The position numbers and the translations under genes are program-made. A DNA stretch of 64,000 nucleotides. It comes from a bacterium. GTDB taxonomy: Bacteria; Pseudomonadota; Alphaproteobacteria; Caulobacterales; Hyphomonadaceae. Location of the stretch: contig WGML01000006.1 in NCBI GenBank assembly GCA_016125045.1, positions 495,696 to 559,695 on the forward strand, in the 5' to 3' direction. How positions within the stretch are numbered: position 1 is the first letter of the stretch; each line of letters opens with the position of its first letter. The notes below the pieces were generated by a model, which saw only the letters and a program-made list of their open reading frames with translations, did no database searches and was not told where the DNA came from. This document shows positions 32,839-42,967 of the stretch, one piece after another.

Positions 32839-32951
32839 CACCGATGTTCAATCGGTGGTCGAGTGCAGGTCGCCGGACCTTACGGCCGCATCATCGAGAG
32901 ACTTCGACGCGCTCCTTCATGCATGCGGCCGCGGCGCCTTGACGCGGCGCC
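32839..32951. other. two hairpins between the DUF4214 gene and the next GT
   Basis: CACCGAT and ATCGGTG (32839-32857) form a seven-pair stem with a five-base loop just after the stop of the lipoprotein gene. GGCGCC at 32933-32938 and 32946-32951 can pair as a second stem. There is no clear U-tract, so a terminator is only possible. The rest of the 201-base gap is unremarkable. Confidence 0.35.
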
Positions 32952-33034
32952 GGGCTTGCTCCTCCTAGCGCGATGAAACGGCTCCCGGACACGGTCATGA
33001 GCGTACCGAGAAGCACCATCGGCGCGAGGTCGAG

Positions 33035-34258
33035 ATGACCCTCAGAGGCTTGCGCGCCGTCGTTCCGGGACCCTTGCGCGAAGCTCTGTGGCCGATGGCG
33101 CGGCAGATGCTGCTCATGTCGCTTAGGTCAAGACTCGCCGCATCCCCTCGAACAATTTCCCAAGGGCCGGTGGTGGTATCGGGGTTTCTGAAGGAATCGT
33201 TCGGGGTCGGAGAGTCCGCGAGGCTCACCGCTGACGCTTTGAAGCGCGCGGGTCTGCCGGTCGCGACACACGATCTTCGCGGCTTGTTCGAACGTGACCC
33301 TTCGGCGAGTCGGCTCCCGGCGCAGGATGGCGGGGTGTGGGTGCTCAACTGCAATCCACCCGAGGCGATCGCCGCGCTTTCCCGCCTGCCGATGAAGAGC
33401 TGGAGATCGCGCTACCGCATCGGTTACTGGGCCTATGAACTACCGCGGGCACCGGCGGAGTGGCGGCGTGCGGCGGACCTGTTCGACGAGATATGGACGC
33501 CTAGCAAGTTCGTGGCGGACAGCATCACAGGCGTGCGGACTCCGATCCGCGTCATGCCTCACCCGGTGGCGTTCGTCGGGCGACGGCCAATGGAACGTGC
33601 GCCGTTCGGATTGCCCGAGGACGCGTTCTGTATTCTGACTGCGGCCGATCACAGGTCGAGCCTCGAGCGTAAAAACGTGCGAGGGGCGATCAGCGCCTAT
33701 CTGCGCGCCTTCCCGGACCCTGACGGAAAGACGGTGCTCGTGGTGAAGCTGCTCGGGGCGCAGGATGACGCGACGCCGCCGCGCGAACTCGTCGACGCGG
33801 CGGGTGGACGTGAGGACATCCGGTTCATGGTCGCCGATCTTCCGAGATCGAAAATGCAGGCGCTGATCGGGTCGAGCGACCTTGTGTTCTCTCCTCACCG
33901 GTCGGAGGGCTTCGGCTTCCTGCTCGCCGAAGCCTTCGCCATGGGCGTACCTGCGCTCGCAACGGGCTGGTCGGGGAATGTTGACTTCATGTCCGGACTT
34001 GATCCGCTGCTGTTGCCGAGCACGCTGACGCCGGTGCGGGATCCGGCGGGGGTGTACAAGTCCGGGCGCGGCGCCGTGTGGGCCGAGCCCGACCTCGGCG
34101 TCGCGGTCGACCGTCTGCGCCTGTTGCGGGCGGACCCGGACCTGCGCGCGAAATGGGCGGCGGCCGGGCGGCGCCGGGTCGAGGCGCTGAAAGATGTATG
34201 GTCCGCGGCGCTCGCCGCGCCCCCTGGTTGGGTGAAGCATGTCGCGCGGCCGGGCTGA
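33035..34258 (+). CDS. GT4-family glycosyltransferase
   Basis: This 407-residue GT-B enzyme has GFLKESFGVGESARLTADAL near the start. It then has GYWAYELPRAPAEW with DEIWTPSKF, and a C-terminal SPHRSEGFGFLLAEAFAMG signature with the E-x7-E pattern. It resembles mannosyl- or related transferases of exopolysaccharide clusters. The nearby GDP-mannose gene makes mannose a plausible donor sugar, by inference. GAGG precedes the ATG. It converges with the transaldolase gene. Confidence 0.85.
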   Translation: MTLRGLRAVVPGPLREALWPMARQMLLMSLRSRLAASPRTISQGPVVVSGFLKESFGVGESARLTADALKRAGLPVATHDLRGLFERDPSASRLPAQDGGVWVLNCNPPEAIAALSRLPMKSWRSRYRIGYWAYELPRAPAEWRRAADLFDEIWTPSKFVADSITGVRTPIRVMPHPVAFVGRRPMERAPFGLPEDAFCILTAADHRSSLERKNVRGAISAYLRAFPDPDGKTVLVVKLLGAQDDATPPRELVDAAGGREDIRFMVADLPRSKMQALIGSSDLVFSPHRSEGFGFLLAEAFAMGVPALATGWSGNVDFMSGLDPLLLPSTLTPVRDPAGVYKSGRGAVWAEPDLGVAVDRLRLLRADPDLRAKWAAAGRRRVEALKDVWSAALAAPPGWVKHVARPG

Positions 34259-34305
34259 GGCGGCGCCGACCTAGCGCGGGACGACGCCCGAACTGCGCCG
34301 GCGCG

Positions 34306-34959
34306 CTAGAGAATGCTTTGTCCGGTGGACCGCCAGTCCTTGAGGAAGGCTTCAAGGCCCTGATCCGTCAGCACATGCTTGTAGAGCGCCTGAAACACCT
34401 TCGCCGGGATGGTGGCGCAGTCGGCGCCGGCGATGGCGGCGTCCTTCACGTGATTGGTGGTGCGAACGGAGGCTGCGAGAATGCGCGTCGTGAAGCCGTA
34501 ATTGTCGTAAACCGCTCGGATTTCACGGATCAGCTCCATGCCGTCGAGGCCCGCGTCATCGAGCCGACCAATGAAGGGCGAGATGAATGTCGCCCCCGCC
34601 TTCGCCGCGAGGAGCGCCTGAACGGCCGAGAAACAGAGGGTGACATTCACCGGCACCCCCTCGCCGCTGAGGGTGCGGCAGGCCATCAAGCCGGCCTCGG
34701 TGAGCGGCAGCTTGACGACGACATTGCTGGCGATGGCCGCCAGAAAGCGCCCTTCGGCGAGCATTCCTTCGACATCCGTGGCGACGGCCTCGGCGCTGAC
34801 GGGGCCGTCGATGATGGAGCAGATCTCCGCGATGGCGTCACGCATCTTGCGGCCGCTCTTGGCGATAAGGCTGGGATTGGTCGTGACACCGTCAACAAGC
34901 CCTGTGGCCGATGTCTGGCGCAGCTCCGCGACATCCGCAGAGTCAATGAAGATCTCCAT
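34306..34959 (-). CDS. transaldolase, small (TalC/FSA-type)
   Basis: This 217-residue TIM-barrel enzyme belongs to the transaldolase/fructose-6-phosphate aldolase group. The Schiff-base lysine is K83 in VVVKLPLTE, and the N-terminus [10 protein letters not shown] and [10 protein letters not shown] are diagnostic. It exchanges three-carbon units in the non-oxidative pentose phosphate pathway. GGGGAGA precedes the ATG. It lies 17 bases after transketolase, its pathway partner. Whether it acts as transaldolase or as aldolase cannot be decided by eye. Confidence 0.92.
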   Translation of the reverse strand: MEIFIDSADVAELRQTSATGLVDGVTTNPSLIAKSGRKMRDAIAEICSIIDGPVSAEAVATDVEGMLAEGRFLAAIASNVVVKLPLTEAGLMACRTLSGEGVPVNVTLCFSAVQALLAAKAGATFISPFIGRLDDAGLDGMELIREIRAVYDNYGFTTRILAASVRTTNHVKDAAIAGADCATIPAKVFQALYKHVLTDQGLEAFLKDWRSTGQSIL

Positions 34960-34976
34960 TCTGTCTCTCCCCTTCG

Positions 34977-36980
34977 TCAGCGCCTGGTGCGATCGATCAC
35001 GGACATAGCGGCGGCGACGACAGCCGCCGGTGTGACACCGAAATGCTCATAGAGCGTCTTGTAAGGCGCCGACGCCCCGAAGCCGTCCATGCCGACGAAC
35101 CGGTCGCCTGGCGCCAGAAAAGCGTCCCAACCCTGGCGAACGCCCGCCTCTACGGCGACCTTCGGCAATTCGCCGCCGAGCACGGCGTCGCGCCAGTCGT
35201 CGGGCTGGCTGGCGAAGAGTTCGAAACAGGGCAACGACACGACCCGGGCGCCGATACCGCGCGATTCAAGCTCGGAGCGGGCAGCGGCGGCGATCTCAAC
35301 TTCCGACCCCGTGGCGAGAAGGACCACCTTCTCCTCAGCCTCGGCCGGGAAGAGCACATATCCGCCGCGTGCGGACAGGTTCTCGGCGGCAGTGTCGCGG
35401 CGCTGAGCGGCGACATTCTGACGGGTGAGCGCGATCACGGACGGGGCGGCGGTGCTCGCCAGCGCCGCTTCCCAGCACTCGGCCGTCTCGACGCCGTCGC
35501 AGGGACGAAATACGAGCAGGTTCGGAATCGCACGAAGAGCGGCGACATGCTCCACCGGCTGGTGGGTCGGCCCATCCTCGCCAAGGCCGATCGAATCATG
35601 GGTCATCACATGGATCACCCGCACGCCCATGAGCGCGCCGAGCCTGATCGCCGGACGGGAATAGTCCGCAAAGGCGAGAAACGTTCCGGAATAGGGGATC
35701 ACTCCGCCATGCAGCGCCATGCCGTTCATGGCGGCCGCCATCGCGTGTTCGCGCACGCCATAATGGATGAAACGTCCCGCATAGTCCGGCGGCGCGAAGA
35801 CGTCGGTCTGTTTGGTGCGGGTGTTGTTCGAGCCTGTGAGGTCCGCCGATCCGCCGAGCATTTCCGGAATCGCGGCGGTTAGAACCTCGAGCGCCGCGCC
35901 GGACCATTTTCGGGTCGCATCGACCTTGCCGCCGGCGGCGACGGCCGCTCTGTGCGCCGCGATCTCGACGGCGACGGTTTGCGGTATCTCGCCGGCGATC
36001 GCTGCGGAGAACAGCTCCCGGTCGGAAGAAGCGCTGAGCCGCTTGTGCCAGGCTGCGTGGGCTTGCGCGCCTCGTGCGCCGATCGCGGCCCATGCCTCGC
36101 GAAGATGACCGGGAATCTCGAACGGGGCGTGGCTCCAGCCGAGTGATCTGCGCACGCTCGCGACGGCGTCCGCGCCATAGGGGCCGCCATGCGCCGCGCC
36201 GGTGCCTGCGATTCCCTCGGCGCCGAAACCGATGATAGTGCGGCACGCGATAAGGACCGGTAGCTCGCTGTCCTGCGCGGCTTCCAGGGCTTCAGCGACC
36301 GCCTCGGGATCGTGGCCGTCCACCTCCGTCACGTTCCAACCGGACGCATGAAAGCGGGTGAGCTGGTCCGTGCGGTCGGTTAGGCTGGTCGCCCCGTCGA
36401 TGGTGATGCGGTTGTCGTCGAACAGGACGATCAACCGGTTGAGGCGCAGATGACCCGCGAGGGTGATCGCTTCCTGCGAAACACCCTCCATCAGGCATCC
36501 ATCGCCGACGATGACATAGGTCCGGTGATCGACGAGATCATCGCCGAAGCGAGCGTTGAGGTGGCGTTCAGCGATCGCCATGCCGACTGCGTTGGCGAGG
36601 CCCTGCCCCAACGGCCCGGTGGTGGTCTCCACTCCCGGCGTGTGGCCGTACTCGGGATGGCCAGGCGTCATTGAGCCGAGCTGACGAAAATCGCGGATCT
36701 GGTCCATCGTCATGCCGGGATAGCCGGTGAGATGGAGCAGCGCGTATTGCAGCATCGAACCATGCCCGGCCGACAGGACGAAGCGGTCTCGATCCGGCCA
36801 GTCGGGCGCGGCGGCGTCAAACTTCAGGAATCTCGAGAACAGGACGGTGGCGACGTCGGCCATGCCAAGGGGAAGGCCGACATGACCGCTCTTGGCGCGC
36901 TCCACCGCGTCGATTGACAACATGCGGATGCAGTTTGCGAGCTCGGATGACGAGCCTGCCATTCGCGTGTCGGTCACCAT
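34977..36980 (-). CDS. tkt: transketolase
   Basis: This is the 667-residue thiamine-diphosphate enzyme of the pentose phosphate pathway, moving two-carbon units between sugar phosphates. Present are [16 protein letters not shown] near the N-terminus, [19 protein letters not shown], the ThDP motif beginning [13 protein letters not shown], and the pyrimidine domain [18 protein letters not shown] chose ATG 36980; the frame continues upstream to 37061 with no conserved sequence. It is cotranscribed with the transaldolase downstream. Confidence 0.95.
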   Translation of the reverse strand: MVTDTRMAGSSSELANCIRMLSIDAVERAKSGHVGLPLGMADVATVLFSRFLKFDAAAPDWPDRDRFVLSAGHGSMLQYALLHLTGYPGMTMDQIRDFRQLGSMTPGHPEYGHTPGVETTTGPLGQGLANAVGMAIAERHLNARFGDDLVDHRTYVIVGDGCLMEGVSQEAITLAGHLRLNRLIVLFDDNRITIDGATSLTDRTDQLTRFHASGWNVTEVDGHDPEAVAEALEAAQDSELPVLIACRTIIGFGAEGIAGTGAAHGGPYGADAVASVRRSLGWSHAPFEIPGHLREAWAAIGARGAQAHAAWHKRLSASSDRELFSAAIAGEIPQTVAVEIAAHRAAVAAGGKVDATRKWSGAALEVLTAAIPEMLGGSADLTGSNNTRTKQTDVFAPPDYAGRFIHYGVREHAMAAAMNGMALHGGVIPYSGTFLAFADYSRPAIRLGALMGVRVIHVMTHDSIGLGEDGPTHQPVEHVAALRAIPNLLVFRPCDGVETAECWEAALASTAAPSVIALTRQNVAAQRRDTAAENLSARGGYVLFPAEAEEKVVLLATGSEVEIAAAARSELESRGIGARVVSLPCFELFASQPDDWRDAVLGGELPKVAVEAGVRQGWDAFLAPGDRFVGMDGFGASAPYKTLYEHFGVTPAAVVAAAMSVIDRTRR

Positions 36981-37169
36981 GCGACTTTCATTCCCTGGAG
37001 TATCCCGAGCCCTGGAGCATCCCGAGCAGCGGAAGGGCCGGAACACGCAGTGCGCCTGCAAGGGGGAGAAGTTAGCCTCGCCGGACTACGCGGAAACGCT
37101 CTTTAGAGCATGTCCGCCCGGGACGGAAGCTTGCCCTTCGCCTCGCGGAGTGGCGCCCGATGAACCGGA

Positions 37170-37922
37170 TCATTCCGCGCCGGAAAGAGGCGTCGGGGCG
37201 TCAATCTCGGGTTCCGCCATGACGAATCGGAGGTCAATCCTCCGATTCCGCGCCTTCGCGGCTTCGTCATCGCCCTCCTGGACCGGTCTTCGATCGGCGT
37301 AGCCCGCGACCGAAAACAGGGGAGCGGCGCGCGGATCGGACGCGACCCGGCTTTGCAGGGCCTCGAGGTCCGGATGGAAATCGCGCAACAGCCGATAGGT
37401 GTTTGCCGCCCGAGCGGCGGACAGATCCCAATTGTCCCGGATGCGGCCGTTCGACGAGATCGGGTCGGAATCCGTGTGACCCTCGATGAAGATCGCTTCC
37501 ACCGAATGCGGGTTTGGCGCGCATCGTTCCGGCCGCACCCCGGACGCGTCGTGCGCGTAGCAGGGAACGCGCTGAGACAACACTTCGGCGAGCTGGCGCA
37601 ACGCCTCACGGCCGGTGTCGCGGGGGGTGTCGAGTCCTTTCTGGAACAACACCTCATCCGGCAGGCGAAGCACGCCGGCGCCAAGGTCGACCTCGGCGCG
37701 CACATTCCTCGCGCGAAGGTCGCCCGCAATTTCCTCGAGCAGCTGCGATCGGGTCTGTTCGGCCGTCACCAGTGTTTCGGTCGTCTCGCGAAGCTGGATC
37801 GCGAAATACATGAGCATGATGAGGAACAGGAACAGAAGGCCGAGCAGCAGATCGGTGATCGAGACGTAGTAACTTTCCTCGTCCGCGCTCTGCCAGAGGT
37901 TCGACGGGTCGCCGGGCGTCAT
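37170..37922 (-). CDS. OmpA/MotB-domain membrane protein, ZorB-like
   Basis: This 250-residue protein has one transmembrane helix beginning with SITDLLLGLLFLFLIML, with Asp24 in the position of the MotB/ZorB proton-binding residue. A short coiled region and a C-terminal OmpA-like peptidoglycan-binding domain follow (IEGHTDSDPIS, NWDLSAARAANTYRLL, RNRRIDLRF). Together with the upstream gene it forms a stator-type proton channel. It matches ZorB of Zorya antiphage systems in size and layout. No ZorC, D or E gene is nearby. Its ATG overlaps the upstream stop (ATGA). Confidence 0.8.
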   Translation of the reverse strand: MTPGDPSNLWQSADEESYYVSITDLLLGLLFLFLIMLMYFAIQLRETTETLVTAEQTRSQLLEEIAGDLRARNVRAEVDLGAGVLRLPDEVLFQKGLDTPRDTGREALRQLAEVLSQRVPCYAHDASGVRPERCAPNPHSVEAIFIEGHTDSDPISSNGRIRDNWDLSAARAANTYRLLRDFHPDLEALQSRVASDPRAAPLFSVAGYADRRPVQEGDDEAAKARNRRIDLRFVMAEPEIDAPTPLSGAE

Positions 37923-38767
37923 CCGACAGATTCCTTGACGTCGGCGAAGGCGGCGGGCGCGGCGGCGGGTTCAGCACCTGTCGCGCGCTCGATCACATTG
38001 GCCAGCCGCTCCAGCCGGGCGTGCAGAAGCGCGGCGCTGACATCGGTCTCGATCCTGACCCCGCGTTCGAGGATGGCGGACAGCGCTTCCAGCCGCCCGC
38101 GCAGATCGATGGTCAGCAAGCGCTCGACCAGCCGCAGCACGATCGAGGCGCCGACGCCGGCGATCGAGGTGACAAATTTCGACGATGCCGCGAACAGGAG
38201 GTCGCGCAAGGCGTTCTGCATCGTCGCTGCGTCGGCGGACTGCATGCCTTCGGACGCGAAGCTGAGCGCGGCGACCAGTCCCACGAACGTGGCGAGCAGG
38301 CCGAAGCCGACGAACAGGTTCGCGGCAAAGCCAAGCCAGGTCGGTGGCGGGCATGCCGCGAAAAAGAACTGCGCCGGCCGCGCCGACGCCCGCACTGGCG
38401 GCGCGCCTTCAAGCGTTAGCGTGTGGCGAAACCGCGCCCAGGCGTCCGTGACCCCGGCGCGAAACAGGCCCGGCCGGGACATCACGCTGTCGATCTCGGA
38501 GAACCGGCTGGCGAAGGCTATTTCCTCGGCGGTGGCGCTTCCGGCGCGTCCTGCCCCCGGCGTGAAGCGGACGAAACCGGTCAGGCGGCTGATCACGAGC
38601 ATCAGCGCGGATCGGCGGGTTATGTGGCCGAGGATGGCGACAACCGCGAGAAACAGAGCCGCAACGCCGATGCAGCCCGCGATTGCGTATGCAAACTCTA
38701 CATTACGATAGAGCGGCAGCAGCAACGCCATGAGATTTTCGGCCGGCCCGGCCACGGACTCAAACAC
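37919..38767 (-). CDS. MotA/ExbB-like membrane protein, ZorA-like
   Basis: This 282-residue protein has an N-terminal helix (YAIAGCIGVAALFLAVVAILG) and a pair of central helices. The first contains FVGFGLLATFVGLVAAL and the second SSKFVTSIAGVGASIVL, which is the ExbB/MotA/ZorA pattern. Unlike canonical ZorA it lacks a long cytoplasmic coiled tail; only about 60 residues follow the last helix. It pairs with the ZorB-like gene through an ATGA overlap. GTG at 38767 has GAGG at suitable spacing; GTG 38773 is an alternative. Confidence 0.75.
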   Translation of the reverse strand: MFESVAGPAENLMALLLPLYRNVEFAYAIAGCIGVAALFLAVVAILGHITRRSALMLVISRLTGFVRFTPGAGRAGSATAEEIAFASRFSEIDSVMSRPGLFRAGVTDAWARFRHTLTLEGAPPVRASARPAQFFFAACPPPTWLGFAANLFVGFGLLATFVGLVAALSFASEGMQSADAATMQNALRDLLFAASSKFVTSIAGVGASIVLRLVERLLTIDLRGRLEALSAILERGVRIETDVSAALLHARLERLANVIERATGAEPAAAPAAFADVKESVG

Positions 38768-38889
38768 ACGCACACCTCATAGTGGACCACCGGCGCAGGT
38801 CTGCCTCGCCCGCTCTAGTCCTTAGACAGGCGACCCGGCTTGGGCAATGGTCCCAACTGCACCAGGCGAGCGCGGACCTGGAGGGAGCG

Positions 38890-39786
38890 TCAGTCGACCC
38901 GCCACCCGCCCGAAGCAACGTGATCCATGCATTCGGCCACGCCGGTCCGCCAGTCCGGCGAAGCCACTCCGTAGTTTCGAGTGATGAGGCTGCAGTCCAG
39001 CATTGAATTCAGGGGACGCGCGGCGGGCGTTGGGTAGTCTGTCGTCGGGATCGGCTTCACGCGCGCGCTCGGGCCGCCACGACGTCTGGAATGGGCAAAA
39101 ATTTCCTCAGCAAAAACCGCCCAGGAGCTGGCGTCTCCGCCGCCGCTGAGATGGTGGACGCCCAGCGGGGCATCACGCGAACGCACGAGACGTTCGGCGA
39201 CACGAAGCGTCGCAGCGGCGGCATGAGGGGCGTAAGTCGGTCGGCCGATCTGGTCTTGCACCACGCCGATCTCGTCGCGCGTCCGGGAGATACGCAGCAT
39301 GGTGCGAAGGAAATTTCGGCTGTGGGCGTCATAGACCCAGCTCAGCCGAAGGATCACGGCTCGTCCGCCGGCGTCGAGGACCGCGATCTCGCCTGCACGT
39401 TTCGACCAGCCATAGGCGTTCACGGGATTCGCCGCGTCGCCCTCGACATAAGGCGCGGTCTTGGAGCCGTCGAACACATAGTCGGTGGAGAAATGAATCA
39501 ACGGCGCCCCCCGCGCGGCGCAGGCGGTCGCGACCTGTCCCGCGCCCGTTGCGTTGACGGCGTGCGCGGCTTCAGGATCGGCTTCGGCGGCGTCGACCGC
39601 CGTGTGAGCGGCCGCGCATATCACCACATCCGGGCAGACATGGTCGATCGTGCGTGCGATCGTTTCCGGGTGCGTCACGTCGGTGTCGGGTCGCCCTGAA
39701 CAATGCACATCCCAATGCGTCCCGGCGGCCTCGCTCAAGGCGCGCGCCATCTGACCGGACACACCGCCGATCACCAGCGCCTTCAA
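38890..39786 (-). CDS. rfbD: dTDP-4-dehydrorhamnose reductase
   Basis: This is the last step of dTDP-L-rhamnose synthesis, reducing dTDP-4-dehydro-L-rhamnose with NAD(P)H. The 298-residue SDR has [17 protein letters not shown], the STDYVFDG motif and the active-site YGWSKRAGE (Tyr-x3-Lys). I place the start at TTG 39786, overlapping the rfbB stop as TTGA; the frame is open to 39873 but that part is antisense-like sequence inside rfbB. It is last of rmlA-C-B-D. Confidence 0.92.
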   Translation of the reverse strand: MKALVIGGVSGQMARALSEAAGTHWDVHCSGRPDTDVTHPETIARTIDHVCPDVVICAAAHTAVDAAEADPEAAHAVNATGAGQVATACAARGAPLIHFSTDYVFDGSKTAPYVEGDAANPVNAYGWSKRAGEIAVLDAGGRAVILRLSWVYDAHSRNFLRTMLRISRTRDEIGVVQDQIGRPTYAPHAAAATLRVAERLVRSRDAPLGVHHLSGGGDASSWAVFAEEIFAHSRRRGGPSARVKPIPTTDYPTPAARPLNSMLDCSLITRNYGVASPDWRTGVAECMDHVASGGWRVD

Positions 39787-40856
39787 GTCCGGACCCCGCT
39801 TGCTGCGCCGGTCACTGGCAGGCCAAGCCGGGCGACGCCGTGGCCGGCCGCGCGCAGGGGGCGCCACCACCATTCATTGTCGAGATACCAGCGGACGGTC
39901 GCCTCCATTCCGCTCTCGAAGCATTCTTCTGCGCGCCAGCCGAGTTCGGTTTCGATCCGTGTAGGGTCTATGGCGTATCTGCGGTCGTGACCGGGGCGGT
40001 CTTTCACATGTTCGATCAGAGTCGAGCGGGGGGATGCCGCTGGCTTCAGCGCCTCCAGCAAGGCGCAGACCTTCTGGACGACCGCGATGTTGCTGCGTTC
40101 ACTGCGCCCTCCCACAGCGTAGGTCGCGCCCGGACGCCCACGATCCACCAGCGCCAGCAGCGCCCGCGCATGGTCGTCGACATGCAACCAGTCGCGGACG
40201 TTCAGTCCGTCGCCATAGACCGGCAGCGGGAGACCCTCGAGCGCATTTAGGATCATCAGCGGGATGAGCTTCTCGGGAAGCTGGCGCGGGCCGTAATTGT
40301 TGGAGCAATTGGAGATGATCACGGGCAGGCCGTAAGTGTGCCCCCAGGCTCGCACCAGATGGTCAGATGCAGCCTTGCTCGCCGAATAGGGCGAGCGCGG
40401 ATCATACGGCGAGGCCTCGGTGAACGCGCCTTCCACACCAAGCGATCCGAACACCTCGTCGGTGGATACATGGAGGAAGCGGAACCGCTCCCGGGCAGCT
40501 GGATCGAGACGCTCCCACCACGCGCGCGTGGCTTCCAGAAGGCGGAAGGAGCCGACGATGTTGGTGTTGATGAAATCACCCGCCCCGGTGATCGACCGAT
40601 CGACATGGCTTTCCGCCGCGAGGTGAAGCACCGCATCCGGCGCGAACGCCTCGAGCGCCGCGAGCACTGCGCGAGTGTCGCAAATATCAGCCCGAGCGAA
40701 GCTGAACCCTGGAGCGTCTTCGATATCGCGAAGAGAGGACCTGTGCCCGGCGTAAGTGAGCTTGTCGACGACCAGCACATCATCGCCGCGCCCGACCGCC
40801 ATACGGGCCAGCGCCGATCCGATGAACCCGGCGCCGCCGGTCACCAGCAGTCGCAT
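39783..40856 (-). CDS. rfbB: dTDP-glucose 4,6-dehydratase
   Basis: This extended SDR converts dTDP-glucose to dTDP-4-keto-6-deoxyglucose. It has 357 residues, with the NAD motif [36 protein letters not shown] and the catalytic [11 protein letters not shown]. Its stop overlaps the rfbD start. In this window the order of transcription is rfbA, rfbC, rfbB, rfbD. Confidence 0.95.
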   Translation of the reverse strand: MRLLVTGGAGFIGSALARMAVGRGDDVLVVDKLTYAGHRSSLRDIEDAPGFSFARADICDTRAVLAALEAFAPDAVLHLAAESHVDRSITGAGDFINTNIVGSFRLLEATRAWWERLDPAARERFRFLHVSTDEVFGSLGVEGAFTEASPYDPRSPYSASKAASDHLVRAWGHTYGLPVIISNCSNNYGPRQLPEKLIPLMILNALEGLPLPVYGDGLNVRDWLHVDDHARALLALVDRGRPGATYAVGGRSERSNIAVVQKVCALLEALKPAASPRSTLIEHVKDRPGHDRRYAIDPTRIETELGWRAEECFESGMEATVRWYLDNEWWWRPLRAAGHGVARLGLPVTGAASGVRT

Positions 40857-40888
40857 GTCGCAGCTCCCTTTCTCGATCGACGAAACGC

Positions 40889-41449
40889 CTAGCCGTCGTA
40901 CCCGAAAGCATCAACAAGTTCAGACAGGCGAGGCGCAGCGGCGTCCTTGGGCGAGAGCGTCGCGGCGCCGGCGGGCACGCCCCAATCGATCGCAAGCGCC
41001 GGATCATTCCACAGAAGGCCACGCTCGTGAGCGGGGCTGTATTCGTTGGTGAGACGATAGACGACCTCGCACCCCTCCTCGAGCGTCGCGAACCCGTGCG
41101 CGAAGCCCTTCGGGATGAAGATCTGCTCGCCCTGCGCTTCTGTGAGCACCACCGATACATGGCGCCCAAACGTCGGCGAACCACGGCGGATATCGACTGC
41201 AACGTCAAGGACGCGGCCGCGAACACAGCGGACGAGCTTGTCCTGAGCAAAGGGAGGGATCTGGAAGTGGAGCCCCCTTACGGTGTGGCGCGGCTCTGAC
41301 CGTGAGTGGTTTTCCTGCACCCAGTCGAGCGAGCCGGTGATCGGCTCGAACACCGACTTCTTGAAGGTCTCGCAGAAGTATCCGCGGGAATCACTGAATC
41401 GTCGGGGCGTGACCACGAAGACTTCAGGGATGTCGAGGCGCTGGAACAT
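40889..41449 (-). CDS. rfbC: dTDP-4-dehydrorhamnose 3,5-epimerase
   Basis: This cupin enzyme epimerises carbons 3 and 5 on the way to dTDP-L-rhamnose. The 186-residue length is usual. The catalytic His lies in [18 protein letters not shown], and the Tyr in [12 protein letters not shown] chose ATG 41449 since the conserved N-terminus [13 protein letters not shown] begins there, though no good ribosome-binding site is seen. The open frame to 41518 has no conserved sequence. Confidence 0.93.
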   Translation of the reverse strand: MFQRLDIPEVFVVTPRRFSDSRGYFCETFKKSVFEPITGSLDWVQENHSRSEPRHTVRGLHFQIPPFAQDKLVRCVRGRVLDVAVDIRRGSPTFGRHVSVVLTEAQGEQIFIPKGFAHGFATLEEGCEVVYRLTNEYSPAHERGLLWNDPALAIDWGVPAGAATLSPKDAAAPRLSELVDAFGYDG

Positions 41450-41545
41450 TAGGGAGGTCCGTTGGGTCGACGCGACAGGCCCTTTTGAGCCTACAAGATT
41501 GGAACGAGCAAAAGCCACGGTTCGCCGGGGCAGTGCGGACGCCGC

Positions 41546-42430
41546 TTAACGTGTGGTCCGGCCTTCAGCGAGCTTCAGGAGGTATTGGCCATACTCACTC
41601 TTGGCGATCGCTCGGGCGCTGCGAACAACATCGTCCGGGGTGATATAGCCCAGCTCCAGCGCGATGGCTTCGAGGCAGGCGATCCGGTGACCCTGGCGCT
41701 TCTCGATCGCCCGAACGTATTGCGATGCTTCAAGGATGCTGTCGGGCGTTCCGGCGTCGAGCCAGGCGACGCCGTTTCCAAGGTTCTCGCAGGTCAATTT
41801 ACCGCGGTCGAGATAGATCTGATTCACGTCCGTGATCTCGAGCTCACCGCGCTTGGAGGGTCTAACCGAAGCGGCGATGTCGCACACGTCCGTGTCATAG
41901 AAGTAGAGCCCGGTGACGGCGAAGTTCGAGATGTAGGTTTTCGGCTTCTCGTGAAGTCTCAACGGCTCGCCCGATGCGCCGAATTCGACAACCCCGTAAC
42001 GCTCCGGGTCGCTGACGCGATAGGTGAAGACCGTGGCGCCCTCCCGCCTTTCGGCGACCGTTCGCAGGCGCGCCCCCAAGCCTCCGCCATGGAAGATATT
42101 GTCACCTAGAATGAGGCAGCTCGGGTCCCGGCCGATGAACTCCCGGCCGATCAGGAAGGCCTGCGCAAGCCCTTCCGGGCTCGGCTGCACCGCATAGCTC
42201 AGATTGAGGCCGAACCGCGCTCCGTCGCCGAACAGTTCAATGAAGACCGCCTGATCCCGTGGTGTGGTGATCATGAGCACGTCGCGGACGCCCGCCGTCA
42301 TCAGGACAGACAGGGGGTAATAGATCAACGGCTTGTCGTAGATCGGCAGGAGCTGTTTGACGGTCGCCTGCGTGATCGGGTGGAGACGCGTCCCCGACCC
42401 TCCGGCCAGCACCAGTCCCTTACGCACCAT
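41546..42430 (-). CDS. rfbA: glucose-1-phosphate thymidylyltransferase
   Basis: This enzyme makes dTDP-glucose from glucose-1-phosphate and dTTP, the first step to dTDP-rhamnose. It has 294 residues with GLVLAGGSGTRLHPITQA and KQLLPIYDKPLIYYPL. GGGAGAAG lies close before ATG 42430, so I prefer that start to 42463. It is first in the leftward rml operon. Confidence 0.95.
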   Translation of the reverse strand: MVRKGLVLAGGSGTRLHPITQATVKQLLPIYDKPLIYYPLSVLMTAGVRDVLMITTPRDQAVFIELFGDGARFGLNLSYAVQPSPEGLAQAFLIGREFIGRDPSCLILGDNIFHGGGLGARLRTVAERREGATVFTYRVSDPERYGVVEFGASGEPLRLHEKPKTYISNFAVTGLYFYDTDVCDIAASVRPSKRGELEITDVNQIYLDRGKLTCENLGNGVAWLDAGTPDSILEASQYVRAIEKRQGHRIACLEAIALELGYITPDDVVRSARAIAKSEYGQYLLKLAEGRTTR

Positions 42431-42967
42431 ACACTTCTCCCGCCGCCGCTCGCGAACGGCCAAAGCCAGGAGCCACGCCCTAAGTCGGATTCCGATGTCC
42501 CACCGCTCAGAAACCGACTCCCAAAAGCCCGTGGTCCGGTTGGTTCCCGGTCGCTCCAGGTTTGCCGCGTTCCTGCTTGCTTGTTTTCATAGTAAGACGG
42601 CTAGATCGCCTGGGGCAAGACGACGCAAGGGTGGGCCGTTCGCCACCGGCGCCAGAAACGGCGTCGGTCGATTGTGCAACGGCGCCGCACGCGATCTCCC
42701 GTTGAACGGCTTTGCTCGCCCGGCTTGTCGCGACGGGGCCGACCCGCTTGTGCGTCGAGGGGTTTCGAAAACTTCGCGCTGCACGCGAATCCGCAATCCT
42801 GCAAAAAAGCGCTATCCACAGCTATCGGTTTCATGGAAGCGTGGTTGAATTAACCGAAGCTTCATGCTTCAGAGGCGGCGCGAGGGGACAACTTCAAGAT
42901 CGAAGCTGAAGTGCAACGGTGGTCTTGCTCGCCTCTCAAGGGCGTTCGGGTGTTTCGGAGGATCGGG
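42431..42967. other. 537-base gene-free region between divergent sugar-nucleotide operons
   Basis: I see no credible gene here; the ORFs present are arginine-rich or short and lack ribosome-binding sites. It must hold promoters for rfbA (left) and the dehydrogenase (right). The right third is more AT-rich. It contains a DnaA-box-like CTATCCACA (42812-42820), a TTAA-N7-TTCA element (42850-42864) and small inverted repeats (GAAGC-TTCAT-GCTTC). Confidence 0.5.
42850..42864 (+). promoter_or_regulatory. CtrA-like half-site pair (TTAA-N7-TTCA)
   Basis: TTAACC starts at 42850 and TTCA follows after seven bases, one mismatch from the alphaproteobacterial cell-cycle regulator site TTAA-N7-TTAA. It lies about 100 bases upstream of the nucleotide-sugar dehydrogenase. 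This is suggestive only, since a 15-base near-match is expected by chance sometimes. Confidence 0.25.

Noticed and set aside
37353..38711. 452-residue rightward ORF antisense to the zorA/zorB-like genes
   Set aside because: The leftward frames show clear stator motifs; this one is a compositional shadow.
37170..38767. A complete Zorya antiphage system
   Set aside because: Only the stator pair is present; no helicase, nuclease or other Zor effector gene is adjacent, and the ZorA tail is missing.
42812..42820. DnaA-box-like CTATCCACA as a replication origin
   Set aside because: A single imperfect box, no cluster, no DnaA or other origin genes and no strong AT-rich unwinding region.
42357..42848. 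163-residue rightward ORF in the large intergenic gap
   Set aside because: It begins inside rfbA on the other strand, has no ribosome-binding site or motif, and is arginine-rich.
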